64,000 bases of DNA, taken from UBA6059 sp964351595. GTDB taxonomy: Bacteria; Bacteroidota; Bacteroidia; Cytophagales; Cyclobacteriaceae. The DNA is taken from NCBI GenBank assembly GCA_964351595.1, contig CAYGOT010000008.1, positions 42,027 to 106,026 on the forward strand, given 5' to 3'. The notes below the pieces were generated by a model that did no database searches, had not been told where the DNA came from, and was given only the letters and a program-made list of their open reading frames with translations. The position numbers and the translations under genes were made by a program. This document shows, piece by piece, positions 26,428 to 34,935 of the stretch (the first letter of the stretch is position 1; each line of letters starts with the position of its first letter).

Positions 26428-26509
26428 TATCTATTTTAAATAATTAGCTAGGACAAGTAAGTCAACTCTGGTTTGATTAAGTCATCGAATAATAGACTAA
26501 ATTTATCTT

Positions 26510-26656
26510 ATGAAGCTTGATGCCATTATTGAAAAAACTGATGACGGATGGTTTATCGGGCAAGTGGAAGAGCTGCCAGCAGCCATATCTCAAGGTCGTT
26601 CGCTTGAGGAATTAATGTATAATCTGGAAGATGCGGTAAAGCTTCTAATGGCATGA
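26510..26656 (+). CDS. Orphan HicB-like antitoxin fragment
   Basis: A 48-residue open frame, MKLDAIIEKTDDGWFIGQVE... ending DAVKLLMA, matching the HicB/UPF0150 core (strand, GW-F/Y-G, E-xP-A, helix) but shorter than the usual ~70 residues. No HicA-like gene is next to it; the following pair belongs to the RelE/ParE superfamily. It may be a lone regulator or the remnant of a hicAB pair. Confidence 0.65.
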   Translation: MKLDAIIEKTDDGWFIGQVEELPAAISQGRSLEELMYNLEDAVKLLMA

Positions 26657-26673
26657 TATGTGACTTTTAATCC

Positions 26674-26684
26674 ATTCTAAGAAT
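26674..26684. promoter_or_regulatory. Short palindrome before the RelB-like gene
   Basis: ATTCT-A-AGAAT ends nine bases before the antitoxin start. It is a possible half of an autoregulatory operator but is short enough to arise by chance. Confidence 0.22.
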
Positions 26685-26692
26685 AAGATAGC

Positions 26693-26944
26693 ATGAAAAG
26701 CGTGGCGGATATAAAATCAGAAATACACCAGTTTGTGGCTAAAACAGATGACCTGGATTCTCTAAAGGAGTTGGAAGGCCTAATTCAAGATCTGATGAGT
26801 AAGGAAGAAGAAATAATGATCTATACTTCTAAAGGAGTACCACTCGACCGGGAAAGCTATAAAAGAGACATAGACAGTGCCATTCAAGAGGTGAAAAATG
26901 GCCAGGTGGTTGACATTGAAGAAGTTGAAAAGGGCTTTGAGTAG
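26693..26944 (+). CDS. Putative antitoxin of a ParE/RelE-type pair
   Basis: An 83-residue acidic, mostly helical protein (IKSEIHQFVAKTDDLDSLKELEGLIQDLM, then SKGVPLDRESYKRDIDSAIQEVKNGQVVDIEEVEKGFE). The first half resembles the dimerising helices and the second half the toxin-wrapping tail of small Bacteroidota antitoxins. No DNA-binding motif is obvious. The call rests mainly on its position, overlapping the toxin gene by eight bases. Confidence 0.68.
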   Translation: MKSVADIKSEIHQFVAKTDDLDSLKELEGLIQDLMSKEEEIMIYTSKGVPLDRESYKRDIDSAIQEVKNGQVVDIEEVEKGFE

Positions 26945-27236
26945 AAAGGTTAAATGGACTCAAAGAGCTAAAGCATCCTTAAACACATATTGTGCTCATA
27001 TTGCGGCAGATTCTCCTAGCAGCGCCGAGCGAGTCAGACAAACAATCACAACTACATCCAGGCTCCTATCTCAAAACCCAAACCTCTTCCAACTTGATGA
27101 GTACTATCCTGATAATCCTGGAAATATTAGAAGGTTCTTCAAATGGAGCTATAAAGTGGTCTATCTGGTAGAGAAAGATGAGGTGATAATTCTCGAAATC
27201 TACCACACCAGTCAATTCCCCAAAAAAATCCCTTAA
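26937..27236 (+). CDS. ParE/RelE-superfamily toxin
   Basis: About 99 residues: KVKWTQRAKASLNTYCAHIA, a helical middle, then GNIRRFFKWSYKVVYLVEKDEVIILEIYHTSQFPKKI, the strand pattern of ParE/RelE proteins. Whether it poisons gyrase (ParE) or cuts mRNA (RelE) cannot be read from sequence. I prefer the TTG at 26937, which overlaps the antitoxin end; an ATG at 26898 would add 13 residues without resemblance to the family. Confidence 0.75.
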   Translation: MSRKVKWTQRAKASLNTYCAHIAADSPSSAERVRQTITTTSRLLSQNPNLFQLDEYYPDNPGNIRRFFKWSYKVVYLVEKDEVIILEIYHTSQFPKKIP

Positions 27237-27244
27237 GTGACATT

Positions 27245-28888
27245 TTGACCATCTGGATTGCTAAACCATTGAAGACCCTTAATGAGCATAACCCAATTTT
27301 CGTAGCAGCACTGTTTCTGCTGGCCGCTTTTGCGCTCTTTCTGAATTTGGGTTTGGAGCTGCTCCATTTCGAGGAGCCTCGACGCGCTATCGTTGCACTT
27401 GAGATGGAGTTGACAGGCAACTGGTGGGTTCCCAAAATCAACGGAGAGTTCTACTACAATAAACCCCCTATTTACAATTGGCTTTTGATTATCCTCTTTA
27501 AGCTTTTCGGCTATGAAGAGTGGGTGACGAGACTTCCATCAGTACTCTCTCTGATTCTTATTGCAGTACTCAACTTCTTCTTTTTTCGAAAGCGTATAGG
27601 AGAAAAGGCGGCTCTGGTAGCCTCCATTTTCTGGATTACAAGCGCTGACCTCCTCTTCTATTTCTCCTTCCAGGGTGAGATAGATTTGTTCTATACTTTG
27701 ATCGTGTATCTACAGGTGCTCGTCATATTCTACTATGCTGATAAGGGGAAGCCATGGCAGCTCTTCTTGTTTTCCTACCTACTCTGTGGCCTGGGTTTTC
27801 TTACTAAAGGCCTTCCATCACTTGCCTTCCAGGCGCTCACTATTTTTGGTCTGCTGGTTTACAAGAGGCGCTTTTGGGTACTCTTTCACCCTGCCCATTT
27901 TGCAGGAATAGCCGTGCTGGCAGTTACGATTGGAGGCTTTTTCTGGAAGTACAGCCAATACAATGACCCTCTACCTTATATTGTGCGTTTGGTTAGCGAA
28001 TCAACCCGAAGGACAGCTGTAGGTGATCAAAGCCTTTGGCAGTCTATACAGCATCTTTTTGAGTTTCCATTGATGCTACTAAAGCTGCTATCGCCGTGGG
28101 TCATTCTGATCGCTTGGGCTCGTCATGGCCTTACCAGAAAACATCTAGCCAGCAATCCCTGGATAGTCTACAGCATCATTTTCATAGGGATCAACCTACC
28201 TCTGTATTGGCTCAGTGCCGGGACAAGGGAGCGCTACTTGTACATGTTTCTTCCCTTCCTTTTCAACATCCTTGCCTATGCGTTGAAAGAAGAACATCTA
28301 AAATCAAAAGGGTTACATGTCACCTTGGCTAGCATAGCCGGACTGGTCTCTGTTCTTATATTGACAATTCCATTTATTGATCAACTAGCCCTTGTCGAGA
28401 GCCGATACTGGATCATGCTCGGGTTGCTGCTTGGAAGTGGCTTTTTGGCATACCAGCTTTATAGCCACCGTCATCATCCGATCCTGGTTTTTGCAGCACT
28501 CGTGCTGTTAGTTCGCATTGGTTTTGATCTTTTGGTGCTCCCCGTACGCTCAGAGAAAAGAAGGACAGAGGATTATCAGGCATTTGCTGAAAAGGTGATG
28601 GAAACGACTGAAGGAGAACCCGTCTCATTACAGGTTCCGGTAGACACAGTCTACTACCCCATTCCTTTCACCGATGATTCTCTGGCTTATCGTGAGGCGC
28701 GGTGGCCACCCTATCAGCTGAGTTACTATCTCAGTAGCCTGAATAGGGCGGTGCTAAGTAATCAGACAGAGAATTCAACTACATGGGTTTTAAGAGACAC
28801 CCAGATAAAAAATTCTGTTGAATACAATAAAGTGATGAAGATTGAGATGCCTTCCAAAGAAAGAAGGTTTATTCTGGAGCAGAAGTAA
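27245..28888 (+). CDS. GT-C fold glycosyltransferase (ArnT/PMT-like)
   Basis: A 547-residue membrane protein with about eleven helices. Its first extracytoplasmic loop reads HFEEPRRAIVALEMELTGNWW...FYYNKPPIYNW, with the paired acidic residues and NKPP motif of the ArnT/GT83 group, which move a sugar from a polyprenyl-phosphate carrier onto lipid or protein. A soluble domain of about 110 residues follows the last helix. The acceptor is unknown. No ATG fits near the front, so the start is probably the TTG at 27245, nine bases after the toxin gene. It may be cotranscribed with the toxin-antitoxin pair but is functionally unrelated. Confidence 0.82.
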   Translation: MTIWIAKPLKTLNEHNPIFVAALFLLAAFALFLNLGLELLHFEEPRRAIVALEMELTGNWWVPKINGEFYYNKPPIYNWLLIILFKLFGYEEWVTRLPSVLSLILIAVLNFFFFRKRIGEKAALVASIFWITSADLLFYFSFQGEIDLFYTLIVYLQVLVIFYYADKGKPWQLFLFSYLLCGLGFLTKGLPSLAFQALTIFGLLVYKRRFWVLFHPAHFAGIAVLAVTIGGFFWKYSQYNDPLPYIVRLVSESTRRTAVGDQSLWQSIQHLFEFPLMLLKLLSPWVILIAWARHGLTRKHLASNPWIVYSIIFIGINLPLYWLSAGTRERYLYMFLPFLFNILAYALKEEHLKSKGLHVTLASIAGLVSVLILTIPFIDQLALVESRYWIMLGLLLGSGFLAYQLYSHRHHPILVFAALVLLVRIGFDLLVLPVRSEKRRTEDYQAFAEKVMETTEGEPVSLQVPVDTVYYPIPFTDDSLAYREARWPPYQLSYYLSSLNRAVLSNQTENSTTWVLRDTQIKNSVEYNKVMKIEMPSKERRFILEQK

Positions 28889-28902
28889 TCTTCTCGCTTA
28901 CT

Positions 28903-29301
28903 CTATTGAGCCACACCTATTTTGAGAGAATGGGCCAGTGATTTTAGCTTCTTATCATGGCTAAGAATACTGTAACCTGTTTTGAGTGCTAAAGTCAAAT
29001 AGAGACAATCATAAACGGGATGTCTTGTTTGGATTGCGAGTCGCACCGCCTCATCTATAAGCGTAAGATCAGGAACAAATTCATCAATCATATCGAGTCC
29101 TGATACCAGCACTTGTCTTGCTTTTGGCTCACTCATATTTTGGAAACGGACATATTTCCACATTACATTTCCCAATTCTACCACGAACAGTTCAGGTGCT
29201 ATGATAAAGTCCGCCTCAGATAAATAATCCTTGAAGGTTCCTTTTTTTTCATCCTGTAGCAACGTAGATACAGCACCACTGACATCCAGTACGATGTTCA
29301 C
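28903..29301 (-). CDS. PIN-domain ribonuclease toxin (VapC/FitB type)
   Basis: A 132-residue PIN domain with the four expected acidic positions: VLDVSGAV (Asp6), FVVELGNVMW (Glu42), PVYDCLYLTLA and LSHDKKL. These bind the metal ions that cut RNA, often tRNA in this family. It starts inside the end of the antitoxin gene (four-base overlap), a usual coupling. The gene may be transcribed from its own promoter or by read-through from ccoI-ccoS. Confidence 0.87.
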   Translation of the reverse strand: MNIVLDVSGAVSTLLQDEKKGTFKDYLSEADFIIAPELFVVELGNVMWKYVRFQNMSEPKARQVLVSGLDMIDEFVPDLTLIDEAVRLAIQTRHPVYDCLYLTLALKTGYSILSHDKKLKSLAHSLKIGVAQ

Positions 29302-29537
29302 CGCTCTCTATCCTCTCGAATCATCGCAACTATGTCGTCAGGTTTTTTTAAATCTACCTTAGAATCAAGCATTGCTTGAATAGCTCGCTTTCTTCTAGTC
29401 TTGTTATGGTCCTCACTCAGCGCTTCCTCAAGGAGGACGACTGCTTGTTGCATTATGCTTCTGCGCTCTTCCTTTGCTCGAACTTTTAATTTTTCATAAA
29501 GCTCGTCAGGCAGATCTCTCATTTGTAATATCGCCAT
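29298..29537 (-). CDS. FitA/VapB-type ribbon-helix-helix antitoxin
   Basis: A 79-residue protein starting MAILQMRDLPDELYEKLKVRAKEERRS, the FitA-like strand-helix-helix pattern (ribbon-helix-helix), which binds DNA as a dimer. The basic/acidic C-terminal part (KTRRKRAIQAML...VAMIREDRER) should wrap the PIN toxin. A 22-base palindrome 34 bases upstream is a likely operator. Confidence 0.85.
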   Translation of the reverse strand: MAILQMRDLPDELYEKLKVRAKEERRSIMQQAVVLLEEALSEDHNKTRRKRAIQAMLDSKVDLKKPDDIVAMIREDRER

Positions 29538-29570
29538 AGTAAGATTTTTGAATTGCTTATGTGAATATAA

Positions 29571-29592
29571 TTCAAAATGAATTCATTCTGAA
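29571..29592. promoter_or_regulatory. Palindrome upstream of the FitA-type antitoxin, candidate operator
   Basis: A 22-base inverted repeat centred on GAATTC: left half TTCAAAATGAA, right half TTCATTCTGAA, with a single mismatched pair. A smaller GAAT-ATA-ATTC symmetry adjoins at 29563-29573. On the minus strand it overlaps the -33 region of a possible promoter with TATATTCA as a weak -7. Confidence 0.45.
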
Positions 29593-29634
29593 TGACTTGT
29601 GCACTTATTAGGATAGCAAGGGATTTCGGAAGAG

Positions 29635-29802
29635 TTATTTCTTTGAAGAAGAATCTCCCTTCTTCTCATCATCGAAAAGTATCCTCACACTAGGGCCGTA
29701 GGTGTCTTCAAACTGGCCTGTCTTGGTAGCCCAAATGAATGCGCCAAGAAAGAAAGCTGCCACCAATACGCTTATCAATATCAATCCTACGATGATTAGC
29801 AT
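29635..29802 (-). CDS. ccoS: cbb3 oxidase assembly protein CcoS
   Basis: A 55-residue protein: one membrane helix (MLIIVGLILISVLVAAFFLGAFIWA) followed by TKTGQFEDTYGPSVRILFDDE, the CcoS signature. CcoS is needed to load cofactors into the catalytic subunit. It begins four bases after ccoI ends, so ccoI-ccoS form one transcript. It is too short to be noticed in long open frames, but the helix plus QFED/GP pattern is diagnostic. Confidence 0.92.
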   Translation of the reverse strand: MLIIVGLILISVLVAAFFLGAFIWATKTGQFEDTYGPSVRILFDDEKKGDSSSKK

Positions 29803-29806
29803 AAGT

Positions 29807-32242
29807 CTAGAGTTTCTTTATTCTGGTAAGTAAGTGTATAGAAAGGGTCGCAAAAGCTACCACCGTGATACTGCTTACAGGCATCAATATAGCAGCATAA
29901 ACTGGCTCTAACAAGCCCGCAACAGCCAAAGTCAGGCCTACAATGTTGTACAAAAATGAAATTACAAAGCTGGCTATGATGATCCCCTTGGAGGACTTGG
30001 CAAAATCCATGAATGCCGCCAACCTCGAAAATCGTGATGCTTCCAAAATACCATCGCAGGCCGGTGAGAATGATGAGATGTTCTCAGTCAGCGCGATCCC
30101 TACCTCACTTTGTTTCAGCGCACCGGCATCATTGAGGCCATCCCCGACCATGAGCACTTTCTCCCCTTGCACTTGCAGTGCTTGCACATAAGCGAGTTTG
30201 TCCTGAGGCGACTGCTCAAATCGCATCGTCGTGTCTGTCGGAAATTTTGACTTCAGTCGACCCTCCTCGGCGGCATGATCACCGGAGATGAGGGACAGTC
30301 CATGGCCATCCTTCAGCGCATCGATTAGCTCATCCAGACCTTTTCTGAAATCGTTAGTGATTTCAAAATAGCCTTGCTGTTCTCCGATAGCATAGTAGAC
30401 ACGCGAGGCTCCATTGAGATCGTCGTTTGCGCCCTGCCAGCCTATGTAGCTGGCTGACCCGATCTTACCAATGATATCACCAACTTTGCCTTTCAGACCT
30501 TTGCCTTCAATTTCCTCAAAGTCTTCAAGGCGCTGAAGTTTAAGTTCATTCTGCGATGTAAGATGATCGATTAGTTTTCGGCTCAGCGGATGCGTAGACT
30601 GACTCACTAAAGCATAAACCAATTCCTGACCGCTATGATCCAGGCCACCTACCTGCGCAATAGCTGATTGCCCGGCTTCTGTGATCGTCCCAGTCTTGTC
30701 GAAGACGATGTGCGTAATCCCTGCCAGCTTTTCTATGATGGTAGCGTTCTTAAGGAAAAAGCGCCTTGATCCAAAAGCACTCATGGCAGTACCTAGCGTA
30801 AATGGTGTCGCTAAGGCCAGCGCACATGGACAAGCTACAATTAGCACTGCCGTGAATGCGGTAAACATCACAGTCGGGTCTACCAACCACCAGTAGATAG
30901 CAGTAGCAGTGGCAATCGCAAGTATGATCCCTGTGAAATATCGGGCAATCTGGTCTACCAGACTCTGCCATTTGCCTTCATCTGACTTGCTAAAAGTATC
31001 CTGATTCCACAGACGGGTAAGGTAGCCTTGAGCAACTTCTTTGTCCACTAGCACTTCGATACGTTCACCGACCAAACGACCTCCGGCATACAGATACGCT
31101 CCCTTCTTCTTCTCCACCGGCTCTGACTCCCCAGTCACAAAGCTATAATCTACGCTAGCTTGCGAACTAAGCAGCACGCTATCGGAGGGGATGATTTCTC
31201 TGTTTCTGATAAGCAGTGTGTCTCCGATCTCGATCTCGCGAAGGGATATCGCCTCCGTGATACCATTTGCAGTGCGTGTGATCCCTAGCGGGAAATAACT
31301 TTTATAGTCACGCTCAAAGCTGAGCCCCTCATAAGTTTTTTGCTGAAACCACTTCCCAATCAGCAGGAAGAAAAGCAGGCCACCTAGCGAATCCAGATAC
31401 CCTGGCCCTGTAGCAGAGATGATCTCATATACGCTCCTCAGGAACAGCGTAAGAATCCCTATGCTAATGGGTATATCAATGTTGATAAAGCCCTTGCGCA
31501 AGCCACTCCAGGCAGAGAGGAAATAATCCGTGCTACAGAAAAAAATTACCGGTAGGGCAAAAACGATATTGAGGTAGCTCATGAAGGTTCGGACCTCCGC
31601 GTCTGTCGGCCCCTGGAATCCCAGGTACTCAGGGAAGCTCAGCAACATAATGTTGCCAAAGCAAAAGCCAGCTACCCCAATCTTAATAAACAGAGTACGA
31701 TTAGGGTTATAGGGCTTCTTTTCCTCACCATTATTAAGGCTGATGTGGGGTTCATAGCCGAGTGACGCGAGTTGCTCTACCAACTGTCTTAACCCTATTT
31801 CGGTAGGGTCATAGCCTACCGTCAATTGCTTCTTTACAAAATTGACGCGACTCTGTTTGACCCCAGGTTGTAAGCGGTATAAGTTTTCCAGTAGCCAGAT
31901 ACACGAGCTGCAGTGGATAGCCGGGATGTAAAGCGTTAGTTTTTCAAAAGTCTCACTTTGGAAATCCAAAAGCTGCTTCTGAATATCGGCACTTTCGAGA
32001 TATGAGAACTGATCGTCCGAGGGCGCGGACTTCAACTTAATCCCCGGAGCAGCCTCCAGGTCGTAATAGTTGCAGAGACCATTCTCATCGAGAATCTGAT
32101 AGACCATCTTGCAGCCGTCGCAGCAAAAGCTCTTTTCATCCAGGTAGATCTCACCAGGCACGCAAGGATCACCGCAATGATAGCACTCCTTGCTCCCTGA
32201 TGGCTGTGCAGCCATTTCTTTCGTCCCCAATAAAGTCTCCAT
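29807..32242 (-). CDS. ccoI: CcoI-type copper-translocating P-type ATPase
   Basis: A P1B-type ATPase of 811 residues that exports copper for insertion into cbb3 oxidase. The N-terminus has a cysteine-rich metal site (CYHCGDPC at 20-27 and FCCDGC at 39-44) and a heavy-metal domain with CSSC at 111-114. Then come eight membrane helices with CPC at 471-473, the phosphorylated Asp515 in DKTGT, and GDGLND at 700-705. I prefer the ATG at 32242; an upstream in-frame TTG at 32263 adds seven residues. Transcribed with ccoS, under a palindrome resembling that of ccoNO. Confidence 0.94.
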   Translation of the reverse strand: METLLGTKEMAAQPSGSKECYHCGDPCVPGEIYLDEKSFCCDGCKMVYQILDENGLCNYYDLEAAPGIKLKSAPSDDQFSYLESADIQKQLLDFQSETFEKLTLYIPAIHCSSCIWLLENLYRLQPGVKQSRVNFVKKQLTVGYDPTEIGLRQLVEQLASLGYEPHISLNNGEEKKPYNPNRTLFIKIGVAGFCFGNIMLLSFPEYLGFQGPTDAEVRTFMSYLNIVFALPVIFFCSTDYFLSAWSGLRKGFINIDIPISIGILTLFLRSVYEIISATGPGYLDSLGGLLFFLLIGKWFQQKTYEGLSFERDYKSYFPLGITRTANGITEAISLREIEIGDTLLIRNREIIPSDSVLLSSQASVDYSFVTGESEPVEKKKGAYLYAGGRLVGERIEVLVDKEVAQGYLTRLWNQDTFSKSDEGKWQSLVDQIARYFTGIILAIATATAIYWWLVDPTVMFTAFTAVLIVACPCALALATPFTLGTAMSAFGSRRFFLKNATIIEKLAGITHIVFDKTGTITEAGQSAIAQVGGLDHSGQELVYALVSQSTHPLSRKLIDHLTSQNELKLQRLEDFEEIEGKGLKGKVGDIIGKIGSASYIGWQGANDDLNGASRVYYAIGEQQGYFEITNDFRKGLDELIDALKDGHGLSLISGDHAAEEGRLKSKFPTDTTMRFEQSPQDKLAYVQALQVQGEKVLMVGDGLNDAGALKQSEVGIALTENISSFSPACDGILEASRFSRLAAFMDFAKSSKGIIIASFVISFLYNIVGLTLAVAGLLEPVYAAILMPVSSITVVAFATLSIHLLTRIKKL

Positions 32243-32295
32243 CAGCCACAAAAATGTACTCAATTAGTGAATACCTGCATGATGAGTCATTTTCA

Positions 32296-32319
32296 AAAAC
32301 CTGATATTGATCAGGTTTT
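32296..32319. promoter_or_regulatory. FNR/CRP-type palindrome between ccoI and the SDR gene
   Basis: A perfect inverted repeat with 10-base arms, AAAACCTGAT and ATCAGGTTTT, around ATTG. Its centre CTGATATTGATCAG (32301-32314) fits the FNR-type TGAT-N4-ATCA core. It lies 54 bases before the ccoI ATG and 35 bases before the divergent SDR gene. A possible ccoI -7 element (TACATTTTTG on the minus strand, 32249-32258) lies between. Confidence 0.58.
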
Positions 32320-32353
32320 AGCAACTTTAGTCCCGTATCGTTGTTGTTCAGAC

Positions 32354-33799
32354 ATGAGAATACTCCTAACAGGTGCGAACGGCTACATAGGCCGCCGACT
32401 ACTCCCACTCCTCGTGCAGTCGGGCCATACAGTTATTGCACTTGTGCGGGACAAGAGGCGAATTGAGCTGGAAGAGGCCATATCCAGCCAGGTCGAACTT
32501 TTAGAGGCGGACCTGTTAGATCGAGAATCTCTTGCCCACCTACCGGAAAATATTGATGCCTCTTACTACCTGGTGCATTCCATGGGAGGCTCATACAGTT
32601 CATTCGATCAGATGGAAACGTCCATGGCAGAGAACTTTGCCAATTATTTAAAGGGTACGAATTGTCGACAGGTGATCTACCTCAGTGGTATTACCAATGA
32701 TGATGAGCTCTCCAAACACCTAAGTTCAAGGCTGCATACCGAATCTGTACTCAGAGATTCTGGAGTGCCGTTAACCGTGCTCAGAGCAGCTATTGTAATC
32801 GGCTCTGGAGGAGCCTCTTTCGAGATACTTCGCGATCTGGTCGAAAAACTGCCCGTCATGGTCGCTCCCAGGTGGCTCAATACCAAATGTCAGCCTATTG
32901 CTGTACGTAGCGTTATGGACTATCTTCTTGGTGTGCTCAACCGTGAGGATACTTTTGATGAAGTCTATGATATCGCAGGGCCTGATGTACTTACCTACCG
33001 GGAAATGTTGCTGCAATTTGCAGAGATAAGAGGGCTGAATCGATACATAGGCACAGTACCTGTCCTCACGCCAAGACTCTCTTCTTATTGGCTCTATTTT
33101 GTGACTTCCACCTCCTTTTCTTTGGCCAGGAGTCTGGTTGATAGCATGCGCAACGAGGTTGTTGCCAAAAAGAACGATTTGGACGAAAAGCTCGGTATCA
33201 ATCCCATATCATACAAGGATGCTATCGAAATGGCTTTTAGCCGGATTCAACAGAACGAGGTGGTTTCTAGCTGGAAAGATGCATTTGTCAGTAGTACGGT
33301 CAAATCTGATGTTTTCAACTATGTTCAGGTGCCTGTACATGGCTGTTTTATTGACAAAAAGAAAAAGACGCTTACCAGACCAGTCGAAGAGGTATTAGAT
33401 AATGTTTGGTCGATTGGAGGAAAACGGGGTTGGTATTATTTGACAAGTCTTTGGAAAATCAGGGGGTATTTAGACAAGCTGGTTGGTGGTGTCGGGTTGA
33501 GGCGTGGACGGAGAAGCCCCACTTCACTGGTAGAGGGAGACGCCCTGGACTTCTGGCGGGTGCTGGTGGCCAATCGAAATGAGGGGCGGTTATTGCTATT
33601 TGCAGAAATGAAGTTGCCCGGAGAGGCCTGGCTGGAATTCAAGCTGGACAAATCAGGAGATAAGCCACAGCTCGTCCAAACAGCTACCTTCAGACCCAAG
33701 GGCATACTTGGCCGGCTTTATTGGTATTCGGTCTTACCGTTTCATAGCTTTATCTTCGAGGGTATGATCAGCTCGATCATCAGTTATAAAGCGCAGTGA
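32354..33799 (+). CDS. SDR-family NAD(P)-binding oxidoreductase with C-terminal DUF2867-like domain
   Basis: A 481-residue YbjT-like protein. The N-terminal Rossmann domain starts MRILLTGANGYIGRRLLPLL (glycine motif GANGYIG) and is of the atypical, NmrA-like SDR type; the second half (about 330-480) matches the DUF2867 layout (HGCFIDKKKKTL...WYYLTSLWKIRGYLDKLVGG). The substrate is unknown. I start at the ATG at 32354 because the glycine motif must sit near the N-terminus; an upstream in-frame GTG at 32267 would run through the palindrome. One base separates it from the flavoprotein gene, so the two are coupled. Confidence 0.85.
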   Translation: MRILLTGANGYIGRRLLPLLVQSGHTVIALVRDKRRIELEEAISSQVELLEADLLDRESLAHLPENIDASYYLVHSMGGSYSSFDQMETSMAENFANYLKGTNCRQVIYLSGITNDDELSKHLSSRLHTESVLRDSGVPLTVLRAAIVIGSGGASFEILRDLVEKLPVMVAPRWLNTKCQPIAVRSVMDYLLGVLNREDTFDEVYDIAGPDVLTYREMLLQFAEIRGLNRYIGTVPVLTPRLSSYWLYFVTSTSFSLARSLVDSMRNEVVAKKNDLDEKLGINPISYKDAIEMAFSRIQQNEVVSSWKDAFVSSTVKSDVFNYVQVPVHGCFIDKKKKTLTRPVEEVLDNVWSIGGKRGWYYLTSLWKIRGYLDKLVGGVGLRRGRRSPTSLVEGDALDFWRVLVANRNEGRLLLFAEMKLPGEAWLEFKLDKSGDKPQLVQTATFRPKGILGRLYWYSVLPFHSFIFEGMISSIISYKAQ

Positions 33800-33800
33800 G

Positions 33801-34910
33801 TTGAAAGCAATAGGGATTGTAGGAGGTGGATTGGCAGGTCTGGTAAGTGCTATTGTATTGAGCAGAAAGGGGTTTTCAGTCACCCTTTTTGAGAAGAAAA
33901 CCTATCCCTTTCATCGCGTCTGTGGTGAGTACATTAGCAATGAAACTGTACCCTTCTTAAAACGCGAAGGTCTCTATCCAGAGTCATTCGATCCGCCTAT
34001 TATAAAGCAGTTTATTCTTACGTCTATTGGTGGTGGGGAGGCCCGAGTACCGCTGGACATGGGAGGCTTTGGTATAAGTCGTTATACCTACGATAGCTTC
34101 CTTGCTTCTATCGCGAAAAAGGAGGGAGTGGTCGTAATGGAAGCTACTGCCATTACGAACATCACCTTTCAGGATTCATCCTTCCTATTGGAAGCTGGCA
34201 CGGAAGCATTCGAAATGCCTGTGGTCATTGGGGCCTTTGGAAAGCGATCAAAGTTGGACAAAACACTCAGCCGCAATTTCATGGAACAGCGTTCCCCCTT
34301 CGTAGGTGTGAAGTATCATGTGAAAGCAGACTTCCCCAATGATGCAGTGGCCCTTCACAATTTTCCGCTAGGGTACTGCGGGATCAGTCGGGTAGAGGAT
34401 GGAAAGTACAACATGTGCTACCTCACACGTCGTGAAAATCTGAAGGAGCATAAGGATATAAAAGCCATGGAGGAAGCCACGGTTTACCAAAACCCTCATC
34501 TTAAATCTCTGTTCGAGAATTCCGATTTTCTGTTGGATCAGCCGGAGGTCATCAACGAAATTTCTTTTGCTCCCAAGCAGCTGATCGAAGATCATATCCT
34601 CATGACGGGAGATTCCGCGGGTTTGATCACGCCCCTATGTGGTAACGGTATGGCCATGGCGATTCATGGTGCCATGGTACTTTCCGACTGTATTGACAGA
34701 AATTGGAATGGTGGTCTCGACCGCTTTTCTCTGGAGTACGACTACCTCCACGAGTGGAATGGCCTCTTCAAAAGGCGACTGTGGGTAGGCCGTAAAACAC
34801 AGAACCTTTTTGGTACCCGAATGACTTCTGCCTTGGCTGTAGGTCTGGGTAAGTATGCGCGACCTCTCACCAAAAAGCTGATCAGTTTGACACACGGTCA
34901 AGCTTTTTAA
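33801..34910 (+). CDS. FAD-dependent oxidoreductase, geranylgeranyl-reductase-like
   Basis: A 369-residue flavoprotein with an N-terminal FAD-binding motif (GIVGGGLAGLVSAIVLSRKGFSVTLFEKK), a characteristic PFHRVCGEYIS and the second FAD motif GDSAGLITPLCGNGMAMAIHGAM. These match the geranylgeranyl reductase/CbrA group of the p-hydroxybenzoate-hydroxylase superfamily, whose members reduce isoprenoid double bonds or oxidise aromatic rings. Similar genes accompany type III polyketide synthases in Bacteroidota. The start is a TTG one base after the SDR stop; no ATG lies near. Confidence 0.86.
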   Translation: MKAIGIVGGGLAGLVSAIVLSRKGFSVTLFEKKTYPFHRVCGEYISNETVPFLKREGLYPESFDPPIIKQFILTSIGGGEARVPLDMGGFGISRYTYDSFLASIAKKEGVVVMEATAITNITFQDSSFLLEAGTEAFEMPVVIGAFGKRSKLDKTLSRNFMEQRSPFVGVKYHVKADFPNDAVALHNFPLGYCGISRVEDGKYNMCYLTRRENLKEHKDIKAMEEATVYQNPHLKSLFENSDFLLDQPEVINEISFAPKQLIEDHILMTGDSAGLITPLCGNGMAMAIHGAMVLSDCIDRNWNGGLDRFSLEYDYLHEWNGLFKRRLWVGRKTQNLFGTRMTSALAVGLGKYARPLTKKLISLTHGQAF

Positions 34911-34935
34911 GTGGGGTTTTCCTAATTTGAGCTTT

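Noticed and set aside
32267..32353. N-terminal extension of the SDR protein from a GTG at 32267
   Set aside because: It runs through the FNR-like palindrome and places the NAD-binding glycine motif 36 residues from the start instead of 7.
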